Source of the DNA: CBDCPI01 sp965220245
GTDB taxonomy: Bacteria > Chloroflexota > Dehalococcoidia > Lucifugimonadales > UBA3495
DNA: 64,000 nt
NCBI GenBank assembly: GCA_965220245.1
Contig: CBDCPI010000014.1
Span: 62,001-126,000 of the forward strand
Reading direction: 5' to 3'
Shown here: piece after piece, positions 8,743 through 16,997 of the stretch
Position numbering within the stretch: the stretch's first letter is position 1
Layout of the letters: every line of letters starts with the position of its first letter
Translations under genes and position numbers: made by a program
The notes under the pieces: model-generated
Databases searched by the model: none
Seen by the model: only the letters and a program-made list of their open reading frames with translations
What the model was told of the DNA's origin: nothing

Positions 8743-9162
8743 ATGTTGTCGGAAAGCAATAGGGTATTCCTCGCTCAGACCCACCGCGGCGTGCTCACTA
8801 CCTTTCGTAGAAACGGCGGGGCCCAGATGAGCATTATTAGCTGCGGTCCCTACCGGAATGGGGTGGCCTTTACGGTTACCTCTACCAGGTCCAAGCTATG
8901 GAACCTGAAAAGAGACCCGAGGTGTTCGCTTTTGGTCTCCAATGAAAACTGGTGGGGATTCCTAGTTTTAGAGGGGCACGCCGAGATCTTGTCGCCCAAT
9001 AATACTGATCCCGAAGAGTTTCGGCTGGCGCTCCGGGACGTGTACCGGACTGCCTCCGGAGAGGAACACCCCAACTGGGACGAGTATGACCAAGCCATGC
9101 GTGATGATAAGCGTTCGGTGATCCTAGTCGTGCCGGAGCAGGTGTACGGAACGGCGGCTTAG
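8743..9162 (+). CDS. PPOX-class flavin/F420-dependent oxidoreductase
   Basis: Small split-barrel protein of the pyridoxamine 5'-phosphate oxidase-like superfamily, 139 residues. Typical features are the N-terminal helix before GVLTTFRRNGGAQMS, the phosphate-binding stretch TSTRSKLWNLKRDPRCSLLV, and the following strand WWGFLVLEGHAEIL. This arrangement resembles the F420-dependent members (FDOR-B type) known from Actinobacteria and Chloroflexota. The cofactor (F420 versus FMN) cannot be settled from sequence alone. Its 3' end faces mutM. Confidence 0.85.
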   Translation: MLSESNRVFLAQTHRGVLTTFRRNGGAQMSIISCGPYRNGVAFTVTSTRSKLWNLKRDPRCSLLVSNENWWGFLVLEGHAEILSPNNTDPEEFRLALRDVYRTASGEEHPNWDEYDQAMRDDKRSVILVVPEQVYGTAA

Positions 9163-9171
9163 GGGTTTGAC

Positions 9172-9984
9172 CTACACCTGGCATGTGGGGCAAAAACAGG
9201 TGCCCCGGCCCCGGACCCGGGTGGTGAGCATGGGAGTCCCACACAAGGGGCACTCGGCGCCTCTTTCCCGAGGGTGGGTCCAGGCGGCTAGGGCATCAGG
9301 CTGGTCGGGCCAGTATTGCTCGCGGGCCCGGTCGTAGACCCCGAAAGCTGCGGTCAATGCTTCGATTATCCCTTGCCGCAAGCGCACCACTTCGTCCACC
9401 GACAACTCGGACGCTGGCCGCTCCGGGTGAATCCTGGCTAGGAATAGGCACTCATCGGTATACAGGTTGCCCAACCCGGCCGCGATGGACTGGTCCAGTA
9501 GCAACGCTTTGACCGGCGCTTTGCGGCCCGCCAAGGACCCAACCAACCATTCCGTGGTGAAATCCGGCCCCAGCGGTTCGGGACTCAGCTTGAGCAGCGC
9601 CTCGGACGTGTCGTTGACCAGCCACATTTTACCGAACTTGCGACTGTCTTCGAACCGCAACTCCCGGCCGTCGTCCAGCGGGAATGTGTGACGAATCATA
9701 GGATGCGGCGCTTTACTCTGCTGGTCGAGCCACAACCAACCGGTCATTCCCAGGTGAATGACGAACGTGGCCGGAGCGCTTCCGGAAAGAGGAAATACTA
9801 GGTACTTGCCTCGCCGCTGCACCTGACCAATGGTGCGTCCGGTAAGAGCGGCGGCAATTTCCGTCGCCGACGGGGCCTTTACCGTTTTTGCCCAACCGAT
9901 ATGGGCCGCAGTGATGGTGCGGCCGGTGATTTCGGCTTGGACCAGGGTGCGCCGGACGCTCTCTACTTCGGGGAGTTCGGGCAT
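9172..9984 (-). CDS. mutM: Formamidopyrimidine-DNA glycosylase MutM
   Basis: Bifunctional glycosylase/AP lyase that removes 8-oxoguanine and formamidopyrimidines. The 270-residue protein has the catalytic N-terminus MPELPEVE (Pro2, Glu3) and the conserved lysine in RRGKYLVF. The helix-two-turn-helix region is AAGLGNLYTDECLF, and a C-terminal zinc finger carries CPLCGT and GRGTCFCPTCQ. It follows ileS by 9 bases on the same strand, so the two are probably one transcript. Confidence 0.97.
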   Translation of the reverse strand: MPELPEVESVRRTLVQAEITGRTITAAHIGWAKTVKAPSATEIAAALTGRTIGQVQRRGKYLVFPLSGSAPATFVIHLGMTGWLWLDQQSKAPHPMIRHTFPLDDGRELRFEDSRKFGKMWLVNDTSEALLKLSPEPLGPDFTTEWLVGSLAGRKAPVKALLLDQSIAAGLGNLYTDECLFLARIHPERPASELSVDEVVRLRQGIIEALTAAFGVYDRAREQYWPDQPDALAAWTHPRERGAECPLCGTPMLTTRVRGRGTCFCPTCQV

Positions 9985-9993
9985 TTTGGACAG

Positions 9994-12900
9994 TTATACC
10001 CGCAAGACTCCCAAGGTAATTTCTTTCCCTTCGATTTTGAACGTCTCCAAGGCAGCCCCTTCGCCCGCACCCTGGTCCACCGCACCCTGGTCCAATAGAG
10101 GTCCGTCCACTAAACGCTCGCTGAGGGTTTCGTCCCGGATGTAGCTAGCGAAAGAACCCTCCATGACCCGGGCGAACTCGTCGGGGCCCTGATAAAAGGT
10201 CACGATGCGGTCAGTCACCTCAAAGTTGGCTGACCGGCGCAGGTTCTGGATCCGGTGCACCAGCTCCCGGGCCAGCCCCTCCTCCGCCAGTTCCGGGGTG
10301 ATGGCGCCGTCCACCGCCACCATGTAGCCGCCTTCGAGCGCGGCGGTGTAGGAGTCCACCGGAATGATGGCGTCGGCTTCCTCTCCCGCTTGGTCCCGGG
10401 CTTGCTGGAACAGGGGCGAGCCATCTTCCAACACCAAGAAGTCTTTGATATTCAACTCTTCCAAGACTTGGGGAGTGATCAAGTCCAAGTGGCGGCGTTC
10501 GCTGGGGTTCCTCGTCTTTACGGCAACGGTGGCCAATGGCTGGCGAACCTTGATTCCGGCTTTGGAGCGAGCGCCGCGGCCCATGCTGGCGATGCGCATG
10601 GCCAGACGGGTCGCTTCCATCAATTCTTGGTCGACCAGAGACTCGTCGGCGGCTGGGTAGGCTGCCAAGTGAACGCTGTCCGGAGCATCGGGGTCCACCG
10701 AGCACACCAGTTTCTGGTAGATTTCCTCGGAGACAAAGGGGGCCAAGGGAGCCATCAGCTTGGCCACGGTAACGAGGCAAGTGTGCAGGGTGATGTAGCC
10801 GGATAGCTTATCGGCGTCGTTCTCGCTCTTCCAAAAGCGGCGCCGACTGCGGCGCACGTACCAATTGGAAAGCTGGTCGATGAATTCCTGAAGACGGCGC
10901 CCGGCGTTGGTTGGGTCGTAGCCTTCCAGGTAACCGTCCACTTGGGCGGCCAGGGTGTTTAGCTCGGAAAGCACCCAACGGTCCAACTCGTTCTCCGGCC
11001 GCCAGCCGTGGGGTCTCTGGTCCGGGTTGAACCCGTCGATGGATGCGTAGTTGGAAAAAAAGGTAAACACGTTCCACAGAGTTAGCAACACCCGTCGCAA
11101 CGTCTCGTTTACTAACCTAGCGGAAAAACGCCGCGGCTCCCCCGGATGAGACGCGGTGAACAGGTACCAGCGGAGAGCGTCGGCCCCGTGCTCGTCCAAC
11201 ACCGGCATGGGCTCGACCCGGTTACCCAGCCGCTTGCTCATCTTGCGGCCCCGCTCGTCCAACAACAGCCCCAAGCAGATGACGTTTTTGAAAGACGGTT
11301 GTCCCTTGAGCAGGGTGGAGAGGGCGTGGAGGCTGTAGAACCACCCCCGGGTCTGGTCCACAGCTTCACAGATGTAGTCGGCGGGGAAGCGCCCGTCCTC
11401 TTCGATGCCCTCGTTATCAAAGGGGTAGTGCCACTGGGCGAAGGGCATGGCCCCGGAGTCGAACCAAGCGTCCATCACCTCGGGGATTCGCCGCATCTCG
11501 CCGCCGCATCCGGGCGTGGGACACCTTAACGTCACCGCGTCCACGTAGGGACGGTGCAGGTCCAAACTATCTATGCGGGAATGCTGTTCCTCCGGGGCAA
11601 GTTGCTTTAGCTCTTCAACGCTGCCCACGCAAACGGCGTGGCGGCAGTCTTCACACTCCCAGATGGGTATCGGGGTTCCCCAATACCGTTCCCGGGAGAT
11701 GGCCCAGTCGACGTTGTTGCGAAGCCACTCGCCGAACCGGCCTTCCTTGATGTAGTCGGGGTACCAGTTGATTGAGCTGTTGCCGCTGACCAACCCATCC
11801 TTTGACGCCGTGGTGCGGATGTACCATGAGCTCTTGGCGTAGTACAGCAGCGGCGTGTCACACCGCCAACAGAAGGGGTAGGTGTGGCGATAGATGTCCC
11901 GGTGGAACAACAAGCCCCGTTCTTTGAGGTCCGCCATAATCTCTTCGTCGGCGTCTTTGACGAACTTACCCGCGAAGGGATAGCTGCCGGTAACGTTGCC
12001 CAAAAGGTCCACCGGCTGCACAAAGTCCAAGCCTTGTTCCCGCCCTACGGTCAGGTCCTCATCACCAAAGGCCGGGGCCATGTGAACGATGCCGGTGCCG
12101 TCCTCCATGGACACGAAGTCGGCGCCTACAACCCGGCGCGTGGCCTCAGCGGTTGGGACCAGTTCCGTCGTTGCTACACCCCCGGCGGCCGTGGTGTGCT
12201 CAAACTTGCTCATCTCCACGCCGTAGTCAGCGGGCGGGTACAACGGCTGATAGGTGATGCCTACTAGGTCACGGCCGCGCAGTGTTCCTATAACTTTGTT
12301 GTCCTGGAGTCCGTTGGCTTCCAGCAGTTCCGTCGCCAACACCAAGCGTTCCGGCCCCGACTCTCCAGCCAATTGCACCATTGAGTAGCTAGCTTGCGGG
12401 TCTACCGCCAATGCAGTGTTACCGGGCAAGGTCCAAGGCGTAGTGGTCCACGCCAGCAGGTAAGTGGGGATATTGGTGTCCCAGGTTATTTCCATATCCT
12501 CGCCAGATGGCGAGGGGGAATCCGGCGGCGTCTCGACCCGAAATTTCACGAACACCGAAGGGTCCGGGGTGTCCTCCCGGTAGCCCAACGCCACTTCGTG
12601 GGAACTGAGGCTGGTGACGCAACGGGGGCAGTGGGGAGTGCCCCGCATATCGCGGTACAGCAGGCCCCGGTCCCAAAGCTCTTTGAGGATCCACCACCCG
12701 GTCTCGATGTAGTCGTTTTCCAGGGTTACGTAAGGGTCCGCCATGTCCACCCAGAAACCGATGCGGTCGGTAAGCTCTTCCCATTCCTTCAGGTAGTGGA
12801 AAACGCTTTCCCGGCACTTCTGGTTAAACTGCTCAATACCGTACTCTTCAATGTCCCGCTTGTTGGTGAGGCCCAACTCCCTCTCGACTTCAAGCTCCAC

Positions 12901-13173
12901 CGGGAGGCCGTGGGTGTCCCAACCGCCCTTGCGGAGGCAGCGGTAACCCTTCATCGTGCGGTGGCGGCAGATAACGTCTTTGAAGACTCGGGCCAGTACG
13001 TGATGGATTCCGGGGCTGCCGTTGGCGGTGGGCGGACCCTCGAACATCATGAACAGGGGGGCTTGCTCTCTTTCGCTGGTGGTACGCCGGAAAACGTCTT
13101 TCTCTTGCCAAAGCTTGAGCACAGCGGCGTCAACCTGGGGAAAGCTGACCCGGCTGGAAACGGGTTCGAACAT
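9994..13173 (-). CDS. ileS: Isoleucyl-tRNA synthetase, type 2 (IleRS2-like), swapped GxHH signature
   Basis: Class I synthetase charging tRNA-Ile. At 1059 residues it has the size and signatures of the eukaryote/archaea-like IleRS2 type (FNQKCRESVFHYLKEWEELTDRIGFWVD). The class I HxGH motif is replaced by G55-I-H57-H58 (SPGIHHVL). The second motif reads GRKMSKRLGN. A CP1 editing domain and zinc-binding cysteine sets (HCPRC, ECEDC with CPTPGC) are present. IleRS2 enzymes are known for mupirocin tolerance, and a GxHH swap has been reported in a hyper-resistant subset. It heads a likely ileS-mutM transcript. Confidence 0.97.
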   Translation of the reverse strand: MFEPVSSRVSFPQVDAAVLKLWQEKDVFRRTTSEREQAPLFMMFEGPPTANGSPGIHHVLARVFKDVICRHRTMKGYRCLRKGGWDTHGLPVELEVERELGLTNKRDIEEYGIEQFNQKCRESVFHYLKEWEELTDRIGFWVDMADPYVTLENDYIETGWWILKELWDRGLLYRDMRGTPHCPRCVTSLSSHEVALGYREDTPDPSVFVKFRVETPPDSPSPSGEDMEITWDTNIPTYLLAWTTTPWTLPGNTALAVDPQASYSMVQLAGESGPERLVLATELLEANGLQDNKVIGTLRGRDLVGITYQPLYPPADYGVEMSKFEHTTAAGGVATTELVPTAEATRRVVGADFVSMEDGTGIVHMAPAFGDEDLTVGREQGLDFVQPVDLLGNVTGSYPFAGKFVKDADEEIMADLKERGLLFHRDIYRHTYPFCWRCDTPLLYYAKSSWYIRTTASKDGLVSGNSSINWYPDYIKEGRFGEWLRNNVDWAISRERYWGTPIPIWECEDCRHAVCVGSVEELKQLAPEEQHSRIDSLDLHRPYVDAVTLRCPTPGCGGEMRRIPEVMDAWFDSGAMPFAQWHYPFDNEGIEEDGRFPADYICEAVDQTRGWFYSLHALSTLLKGQPSFKNVICLGLLLDERGRKMSKRLGNRVEPMPVLDEHGADALRWYLFTASHPGEPRRFSARLVNETLRRVLLTLWNVFTFFSNYASIDGFNPDQRPHGWRPENELDRWVLSELNTLAAQVDGYLEGYDPTNAGRRLQEFIDQLSNWYVRRSRRRFWKSENDADKLSGYITLHTCLVTVAKLMAPLAPFVSEEIYQKLVCSVDPDAPDSVHLAAYPAADESLVDQELMEATRLAMRIASMGRGARSKAGIKVRQPLATVAVKTRNPSERRHLDLITPQVLEELNIKDFLVLEDGSPLFQQARDQAGEEADAIIPVDSYTAALEGGYMVAVDGAITPELAEEGLARELVHRIQNLRRSANFEVTDRIVTFYQGPDEFARVMEGSFASYIRDETLSERLVDGPLLDQGAVDQGAGEGAALETFKIEGKEITLGVLRV

Positions 13174-13223
13174 CGGTGATTTACCTCTGAATTACGGGGT
13201 GACGGATGCGAAGATTAGCGGCA

Positions 13224-13229
13224 ATTATA
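13224..13229 (-). promoter_or_regulatory. Candidate -10 box of ileS
   Basis: TATAAT on the minus strand, 51 bases before the ileS ATG. No good -35 box is found at normal spacing. The -35 position would fall inside hairpin repeat copy C, which begins at 13239. No T-box-like leader is visible. Confidence 0.4.
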
Positions 13230-13238
13230 CCGTATCGT

Positions 13239-13312
13239 CAGTGGCTAGTGGTCAGTGGATAGCGGTTAGTCGCCAGTTACCAAGCTCTAGGTACTAACCA
13301 CCAGCCACTAAC
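13239..13312. repeat. Dispersed hairpin repeat, copy C (inverted orientation)
   Basis: Reverse-complement orientation relative to copies A, B and D: AGTGGCTAGTGGTCAGTGG on the left, GCCAGTTACCAAGCTCTAG in the centre and CCACCAGCCACTAAC on the right. It lies between tenA and ileS, and its last bases overlap the tenA stop region. Confidence 0.8.
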
Positions 13313-13973
13313 TTGCCGGCCATTGCTCGCCTTTATAGGCCATTTCCCAGAACAAAAGCTCGTAACGCAGCACGTCCCGGAAGATGTTTTGCAGCCGGGA
13401 GCGGTCTTCCGGAGATACTTGAGCCGAGTCGACTTCTTGGCGCAGCCAAGCCACAAAGTCCAGGATTCCCGGGCTGGTGTGGAGGTCAATCCAAGTCTGG
13501 TAGTAATAGTTGTCCGGGCGCTTTCCGGCGTCTACCAAGCGTTGGGCCCAGTCGAGGTAGGGCCACTCCATAGCGAGAATGGTCGCCGCCACATCGAGGA
13601 AACTACCTTCATAGGCGGCCTTGCGCAAGTAGCCGCTGTAGTGAAAGGTGGTTGGGCGGTATTCCAGCGCGGCTACTTGTTGCTTCGACAAGCCGCGCTC
13701 CCGGAATGCTTGCTGGAACAACCCCTCTTCGCCTCCCAGCCCTAGGTGGAGGAAGCTGACCACCTGCCGGGCGGCGTCGAAGTTGGGGGCCTTGGCCGCC
13801 GCCAAGCTCAAAAGGACCGCCCAGTCCTTGAGGAAGAGATAGTCTTGATCGAAATAGACGTCAAACGTTGCTTGGGGCAGAGTGTTGTCGCCAAGCTCCG
13901 CAACGAAGGGATGGCTAACAACCTGCTCCCAGACGGAGGCTACGCCGGACCGGAGATCGTCGCTTAGACTCAT
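13308..13973 (-). CDS. tenA: TenA family protein (thiaminase II-like, Cys-less type)
   Basis: TenA enzymes hydrolyse aminopyrimidines for thiamin salvage. The 221-residue all-helical protein shows FDVYFDQDYLFLKDW near residue 45 and the AMEWPYLDWAQ region at about 134-143. The usual active-site cysteine of TenA_C enzymes (Cys-x-Trp-x-Tyr context) is missing; the local residues are Met135-Glu136-Trp137. This fits the TenA_E subgroup, whose substrates differ. No TPP riboswitch or thi gene was seen nearby. Confidence 0.85.
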   Translation of the reverse strand: MSLSDDLRSGVASVWEQVVSHPFVAELGDNTLPQATFDVYFDQDYLFLKDWAVLLSLAAAKAPNFDAARQVVSFLHLGLGGEEGLFQQAFRERGLSKQQVAALEYRPTTFHYSGYLRKAAYEGSFLDVAATILAMEWPYLDWAQRLVDAGKRPDNYYYQTWIDLHTSPGILDFVAWLRQEVDSAQVSPEDRSRLQNIFRDVLRYELLFWEMAYKGEQWPAS

Positions 13974-14020
13974 TTCTTTCCTGTGCTCCTACCAGTCTTT
14001 GGGCGCCTGCCGCACTGGCG

Positions 14021-14227
14021 TCAACTTTGCAGAAGCTTAATCAAGGCAGTGACCAGTCCAGTCATAACAACCATGCTGCCCACTGTCCAAGTAGCTATCC
14101 AACGTGTTAACCGGCTCTCGCCTTTAGCAATTCCAGTACGCAGGTCGGCAATATCGGTTTTGGTAGCCAAGTAGTCATACTTGTCTTCAAGTAGACGAAT
14201 CAGAGTTTCTATGGTGGCTGTTTCCAT
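14021..14227 (-). CDS. Small coiled-coil plus membrane-anchor protein
   Basis: 68 residues: a predicted amphipathic/coiled N-terminal half (TLIRLLEDKYDYLATKTDIADLR region), then a single C-terminal transmembrane helix (TWTVGSMVVMTGLVTALIKLL). The ATG at 14227 is preceded by GGAG at good spacing, which supports translation. I do not recognise a named family. The layout resembles small phage XhlA/DUF1640-like proteins. It lies behind tenA on the same strand. Confidence 0.55.
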   Translation of the reverse strand: METATIETLIRLLEDKYDYLATKTDIADLRTGIAKGESRLTRWIATWTVGSMVVMTGLVTALIKLLQS

Positions 14228-14480
14228 AGGTATTCTCCGATATTATGCCAACTATTCGGTACACAAGGCGATGCACCGCTGGACATCCTTGGTTAGAATC
14301 CTCCTCATCCATAAAGTTGTTGTAAAAGTTAGCATGAAATAGCTGTAACACACCAACTCTAGCTTGGCGGGAGCATACTGTAAAGATACAGTGGACCAAA
14401 CATATCGATAGTTGTGTTTACCGAGTATTTACGTGGTCTGTGGGGATAGTCACCATGAACCCTAACCGTCGGGCCTATTC

Positions 14481-14509
14481 TTGACAGCCCTTTTGGCTAT
14501 CCATACAAT
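14481..14509 (+). promoter_or_regulatory. Strong sigma-70-type promoter for the HMG-CoA-lyase-like gene
   Basis: TTGACA at 14481-14486, a 17-bp spacer and TACAAT at 14504-14509. This is nearly consensus and lies about 115 bases before the ATG at 14624. The rest of the 396-bp gap (14228-14623) holds no gene that I can see; the untranslated leader is about 108 bases. Confidence 0.75.
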
Positions 14510-14623
14510 CCGGTTGTAGGGCCGGTCCGCCGCGGGCGCCGGTTCGCTTTGGTATATACAAGTAGGTGAATTACCGAAGACGCTCTAAAGATACTCCACG
14601 TTGAAACACCAAAGGAGGAGCCA

Positions 14624-15808
14624 ATGGCGGATTGGCCGAAAGTAGTTTACAAGGAAGAGGGCATGCGTGAAGGCATGCAGATCGAGAATGCGGAGATTTC
14701 GGTAGACGACAAGGTCGAATTGCTGGACGCTCTATCGGAGACGGGGCTGAAGAATATCGTAGTCGGCTCATTCGTGAGTCCCAAGTGGACCCCGCAGATG
14801 GCCCGCATCGACGAGATAGTCACCAGGTTTACTCCCAAGCCGGGAGTCACTTATACCGCGTTGGCGCTGAACTCCCGCGGGGTCGAGCGGGCCAGGGCCT
14901 ACTCACCGCCGCTGACCATTGAGCGCGACTCATACCCTCGGCTTAGTTGTCACATGTGCGACGTCTTTACCCGGCGCAACACCAACCGCTCCCAGATGCA
15001 GGAGATGGAGCGGTGGCCGCAGGTGGTGGCCCAAGCCCAAGAGTTGAGCATCACGGAAGCGGGTATCGGCTGCAACGCCAGTTGGGGCTCCAACTTCTTG
15101 GGTGAGTTCCCGGTGGACAGTCTGATGAATCTGCTGGAAAAAGAGCATGGCATGTGGGACGAAGCGGGGATCAAAGTCCGCAGTGTTTCCATGGGCGACC
15201 CCATGAGCCACTGCACGCCGGCCAAGGTCGAAGAGAGCCTGTACCGGGTCAAGGAGCGTTGGCCGGAGATCGACCACTTCCGCCTTCACCTCCACAACGG
15301 GCGCAACATGGCGATTGCATCGGCTTACGCCGCCATGCGCACCCTGACCTCGGAGGACACCCTGGAGTTGGACGGGACCATCGGCGGCTTCGGCGGCTGC
15401 CCTTATTGCGGTAACGGGCGCGCCACCGGCATGTCGCCTACCGAGGACCTTCTCCACATGATGGAGGACATGGGCATCGAGACCGGCGCCGACATCGACA
15501 AGATCATCGACACCGTCTGGATGGCCGAAGGGATCATTGGCCGCGAGCTTTACGGCCACGTTTCCAAGGCCGGGCCCCGCCCCAAGAGGGTGGAGCAACT
15601 CTACGACATGAACGCGCCTTTCATCGAAACCCTGGAAGAGGCCAAGCACTTCAAGAAAGGGCCCGAGGTCTACGAGGGCGGCATCTACCCCTACAACGAG
15701 CCCATCACCAGCCCCTACCGGGAGCGGGTCGAGCAGGGACTGCCCGCTTACGACAACGCCAACGGCGATTTCCCTTGGAAGGAAGACTGGTTCCCTGCGA
15801 AAAGCTAG
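14624..15808 (+). CDS. HMG-CoA lyase-like (DRE-TIM metallolyase family) protein, variant active site
   Basis: TIM-barrel carbon-carbon lyase relative, 394 residues, longer than HMG-CoA lyase (about 300). The N-terminal motif is KEEGMREGMQIE where family members read EVGPRDGLQNE, so the metal-binding Asp is Glu (R15-E16). The metal-binding HxH is seen as HLHNG. The cysteine loop GTIGGFGGCPYCGNGRATG matches the GLGGCPYA.GA.GN signature. The strong AGGAGG ribosome site and near-consensus promoter suggest high expression. The substrate is unknown; a 3-hydroxy-acyl-CoA or related acid is a guess. Confidence 0.8.
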   Translation: MADWPKVVYKEEGMREGMQIENAEISVDDKVELLDALSETGLKNIVVGSFVSPKWTPQMARIDEIVTRFTPKPGVTYTALALNSRGVERARAYSPPLTIERDSYPRLSCHMCDVFTRRNTNRSQMQEMERWPQVVAQAQELSITEAGIGCNASWGSNFLGEFPVDSLMNLLEKEHGMWDEAGIKVRSVSMGDPMSHCTPAKVEESLYRVKERWPEIDHFRLHLHNGRNMAIASAYAAMRTLTSEDTLELDGTIGGFGGCPYCGNGRATGMSPTEDLLHMMEDMGIETGADIDKIIDTVWMAEGIIGRELYGHVSKAGPRPKRVEQLYDMNAPFIETLEEAKHFKKGPEVYEGGIYPYNEPITSPYRERVEQGLPAYDNANGDFPWKEDWFPAKS

Positions 15809-15838
15809 TTTTGGCGCCCTTGGGCGCTAGTCAGTAAT

Positions 15839-15885
15839 GATACCATGGCCGGGGTCCCCCGAAGGTGGCCCCGGTATCTTTTTGG
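15839..15885 (+). terminator. Rho-independent terminator after the lyase gene
   Basis: GATACC...GGGG pairs with CCCCGGTATC, followed by TTTTT. The hairpin lies 31 bases after the stop codon at 15808 and has an internal bulge. Confidence 0.65.
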
Positions 15886-15970
15886 GCCTGTCGCAGTTGG
15901 CCTGGACCAGCAGCGGATGCTAAGATGGTTGCAGAAACAGTTATTTGGAGCGCCAAGTGGAGGTCTGGTA

Positions 15971-16552
15971 ATGACGGCTGCCAATCCTACGGACCCGAAC
16001 CAAATCAGGTTGACCGGCGAGAACTCTTTCATTCGGCTTTCCCGGGAGGAGGGCGGCCCTCAAACAACCCGGGTCAGCCACTGGCGGGTCCATTACTCGC
16101 CAGGGGGTGGAGGCCACGTGCTTTACGTTAAGAGCGATTTGACGGACGATGAAGTCCGCATCTACTCCGACAATATCGCTCTGGCCCGCTGGCTCCAAGG
16201 CGAAATAGAGAGCATGTTGTTCCCTGAATTTGCGGACCAGAGCGTTCCGGTGATCCATGCCGAGTTCGAGAAGACCGGAAACAGCCACACCTTTTGGACT
16301 GAGAGCGTAGAAAGCGACGAAGATACTATCGCTTTGACTTGGTACGACTTTGTCGACCCGTTCATGTTGGTGGTCCCGGCTGGCAGCCCGTCGCGGCCCC
16401 ACGGGGTCTACTCTTGCTTTATCCCCGCCAAGAGCGCCCAGATAACCATTAACGGCGACGTGGCCGTCGGCAACGTGTTCCAAGAGATGAGAGGGGACAA
16501 AGTCAGCAGTACCGCTTGCTTGGCGCTGTCGGAGACTTGGGTTAGGCCATAA
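15971..16552 (+). CDS. Uncharacterised protein
   Basis: 193 residues when started at the ATG at 15971, which has GGAGG ten bases upstream. The frame is open back to 15845, but that part overlaps the terminator of the previous gene. The soluble sequence has several Trp/Tyr-rich strands (TTRVSHWRVHYSPGGGGHVLYV, ALTWYDFVDPFMLVV). There is no signal peptide or membrane segment. I do not recognise the family. Confidence 0.7.
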   Translation: MTAANPTDPNQIRLTGENSFIRLSREEGGPQTTRVSHWRVHYSPGGGGHVLYVKSDLTDDEVRIYSDNIALARWLQGEIESMLFPEFADQSVPVIHAEFEKTGNSHTFWTESVESDEDTIALTWYDFVDPFMLVVPAGSPSRPHGVYSCFIPAKSAQITINGDVAVGNVFQEMRGDKVSSTACLALSETWVRP

Positions 16553-16572
16553 CCCGGCCACCACCCACTAAT

Positions 16573-16649
16573 AGTGGCTAGTGGCCGGTGGTTAGTGCTA
16601 GAGCTTGGTGACTGGCGACTAACCACTAGCCGCTAATCACTGACCACTT
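16573..16649. repeat. Dispersed hairpin repeat, copy D
   Basis: Contains AGTGGCTAGTGGCCGGTGG and CTAGAGCTTGGTGACTGGCG. The left arm TAGTGGCTAGTGG pairs with CCACTAGCCGCTA in the right arm. It is in the same orientation as copies A and B, directly after the 15971 gene. Confidence 0.8.
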
Positions 16650-16651
16650 AC

Positions 16652-16850
16652 TTGGTAGGTGTATACTTCCCCAAAGTAAAGCAGACCTCGCCCGAAACGG
16701 ACAGAGAAGAGCCAGTCACCCTCTGCAATGCCACGGACGGCCCAAACTGGGATGACAACGAAAACTGGCTGGGCGACGGCCAATAAGAAAGTGGGACGGC
16801 GTCAACACTGTGCCTCACCGAGCGTCCGCCCCTCACTTTCCGCTAAGAAT
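16652..16850 (+). pseudogene. Remnant of a leucine-rich-repeat surface protein
   Basis: A reading frame open from 16652 to a stop at 16784 encodes VTLCNATDGPNWDDNENWLG. This matches the ALYNATDGPNWTNNTNWL motif that opens many bacterial LRR proteins. After the stop, the next expected piece (EWYGVTT in relatives) appears in another frame as KWDGVNTV from 16789. No start or LRR repeats remain, so I read it as a decayed fragment. The rest of the gap to 16997 shows nothing recognisable. Confidence 0.6.
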
Positions 16851-16997
16851 AGTCCTCTGGTAAACCGGGGCCGCTGCCTGTACAGCGGCCCTGATAATGT
16901 TGTCCCAACAACGTACTCCGGTAGCCCCCGTCCCCGGGTAGCGCCCCCTACCCCGTACCTTGGCCCATTGGTCTAGATGAGATGAAAGGAAGAAGCC

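Noticed and set aside
12394..13179. Long open frame antisense to ileS
   Set aside because: ileS covers the whole interval with clear motifs. The antisense product has no recognisable domain.
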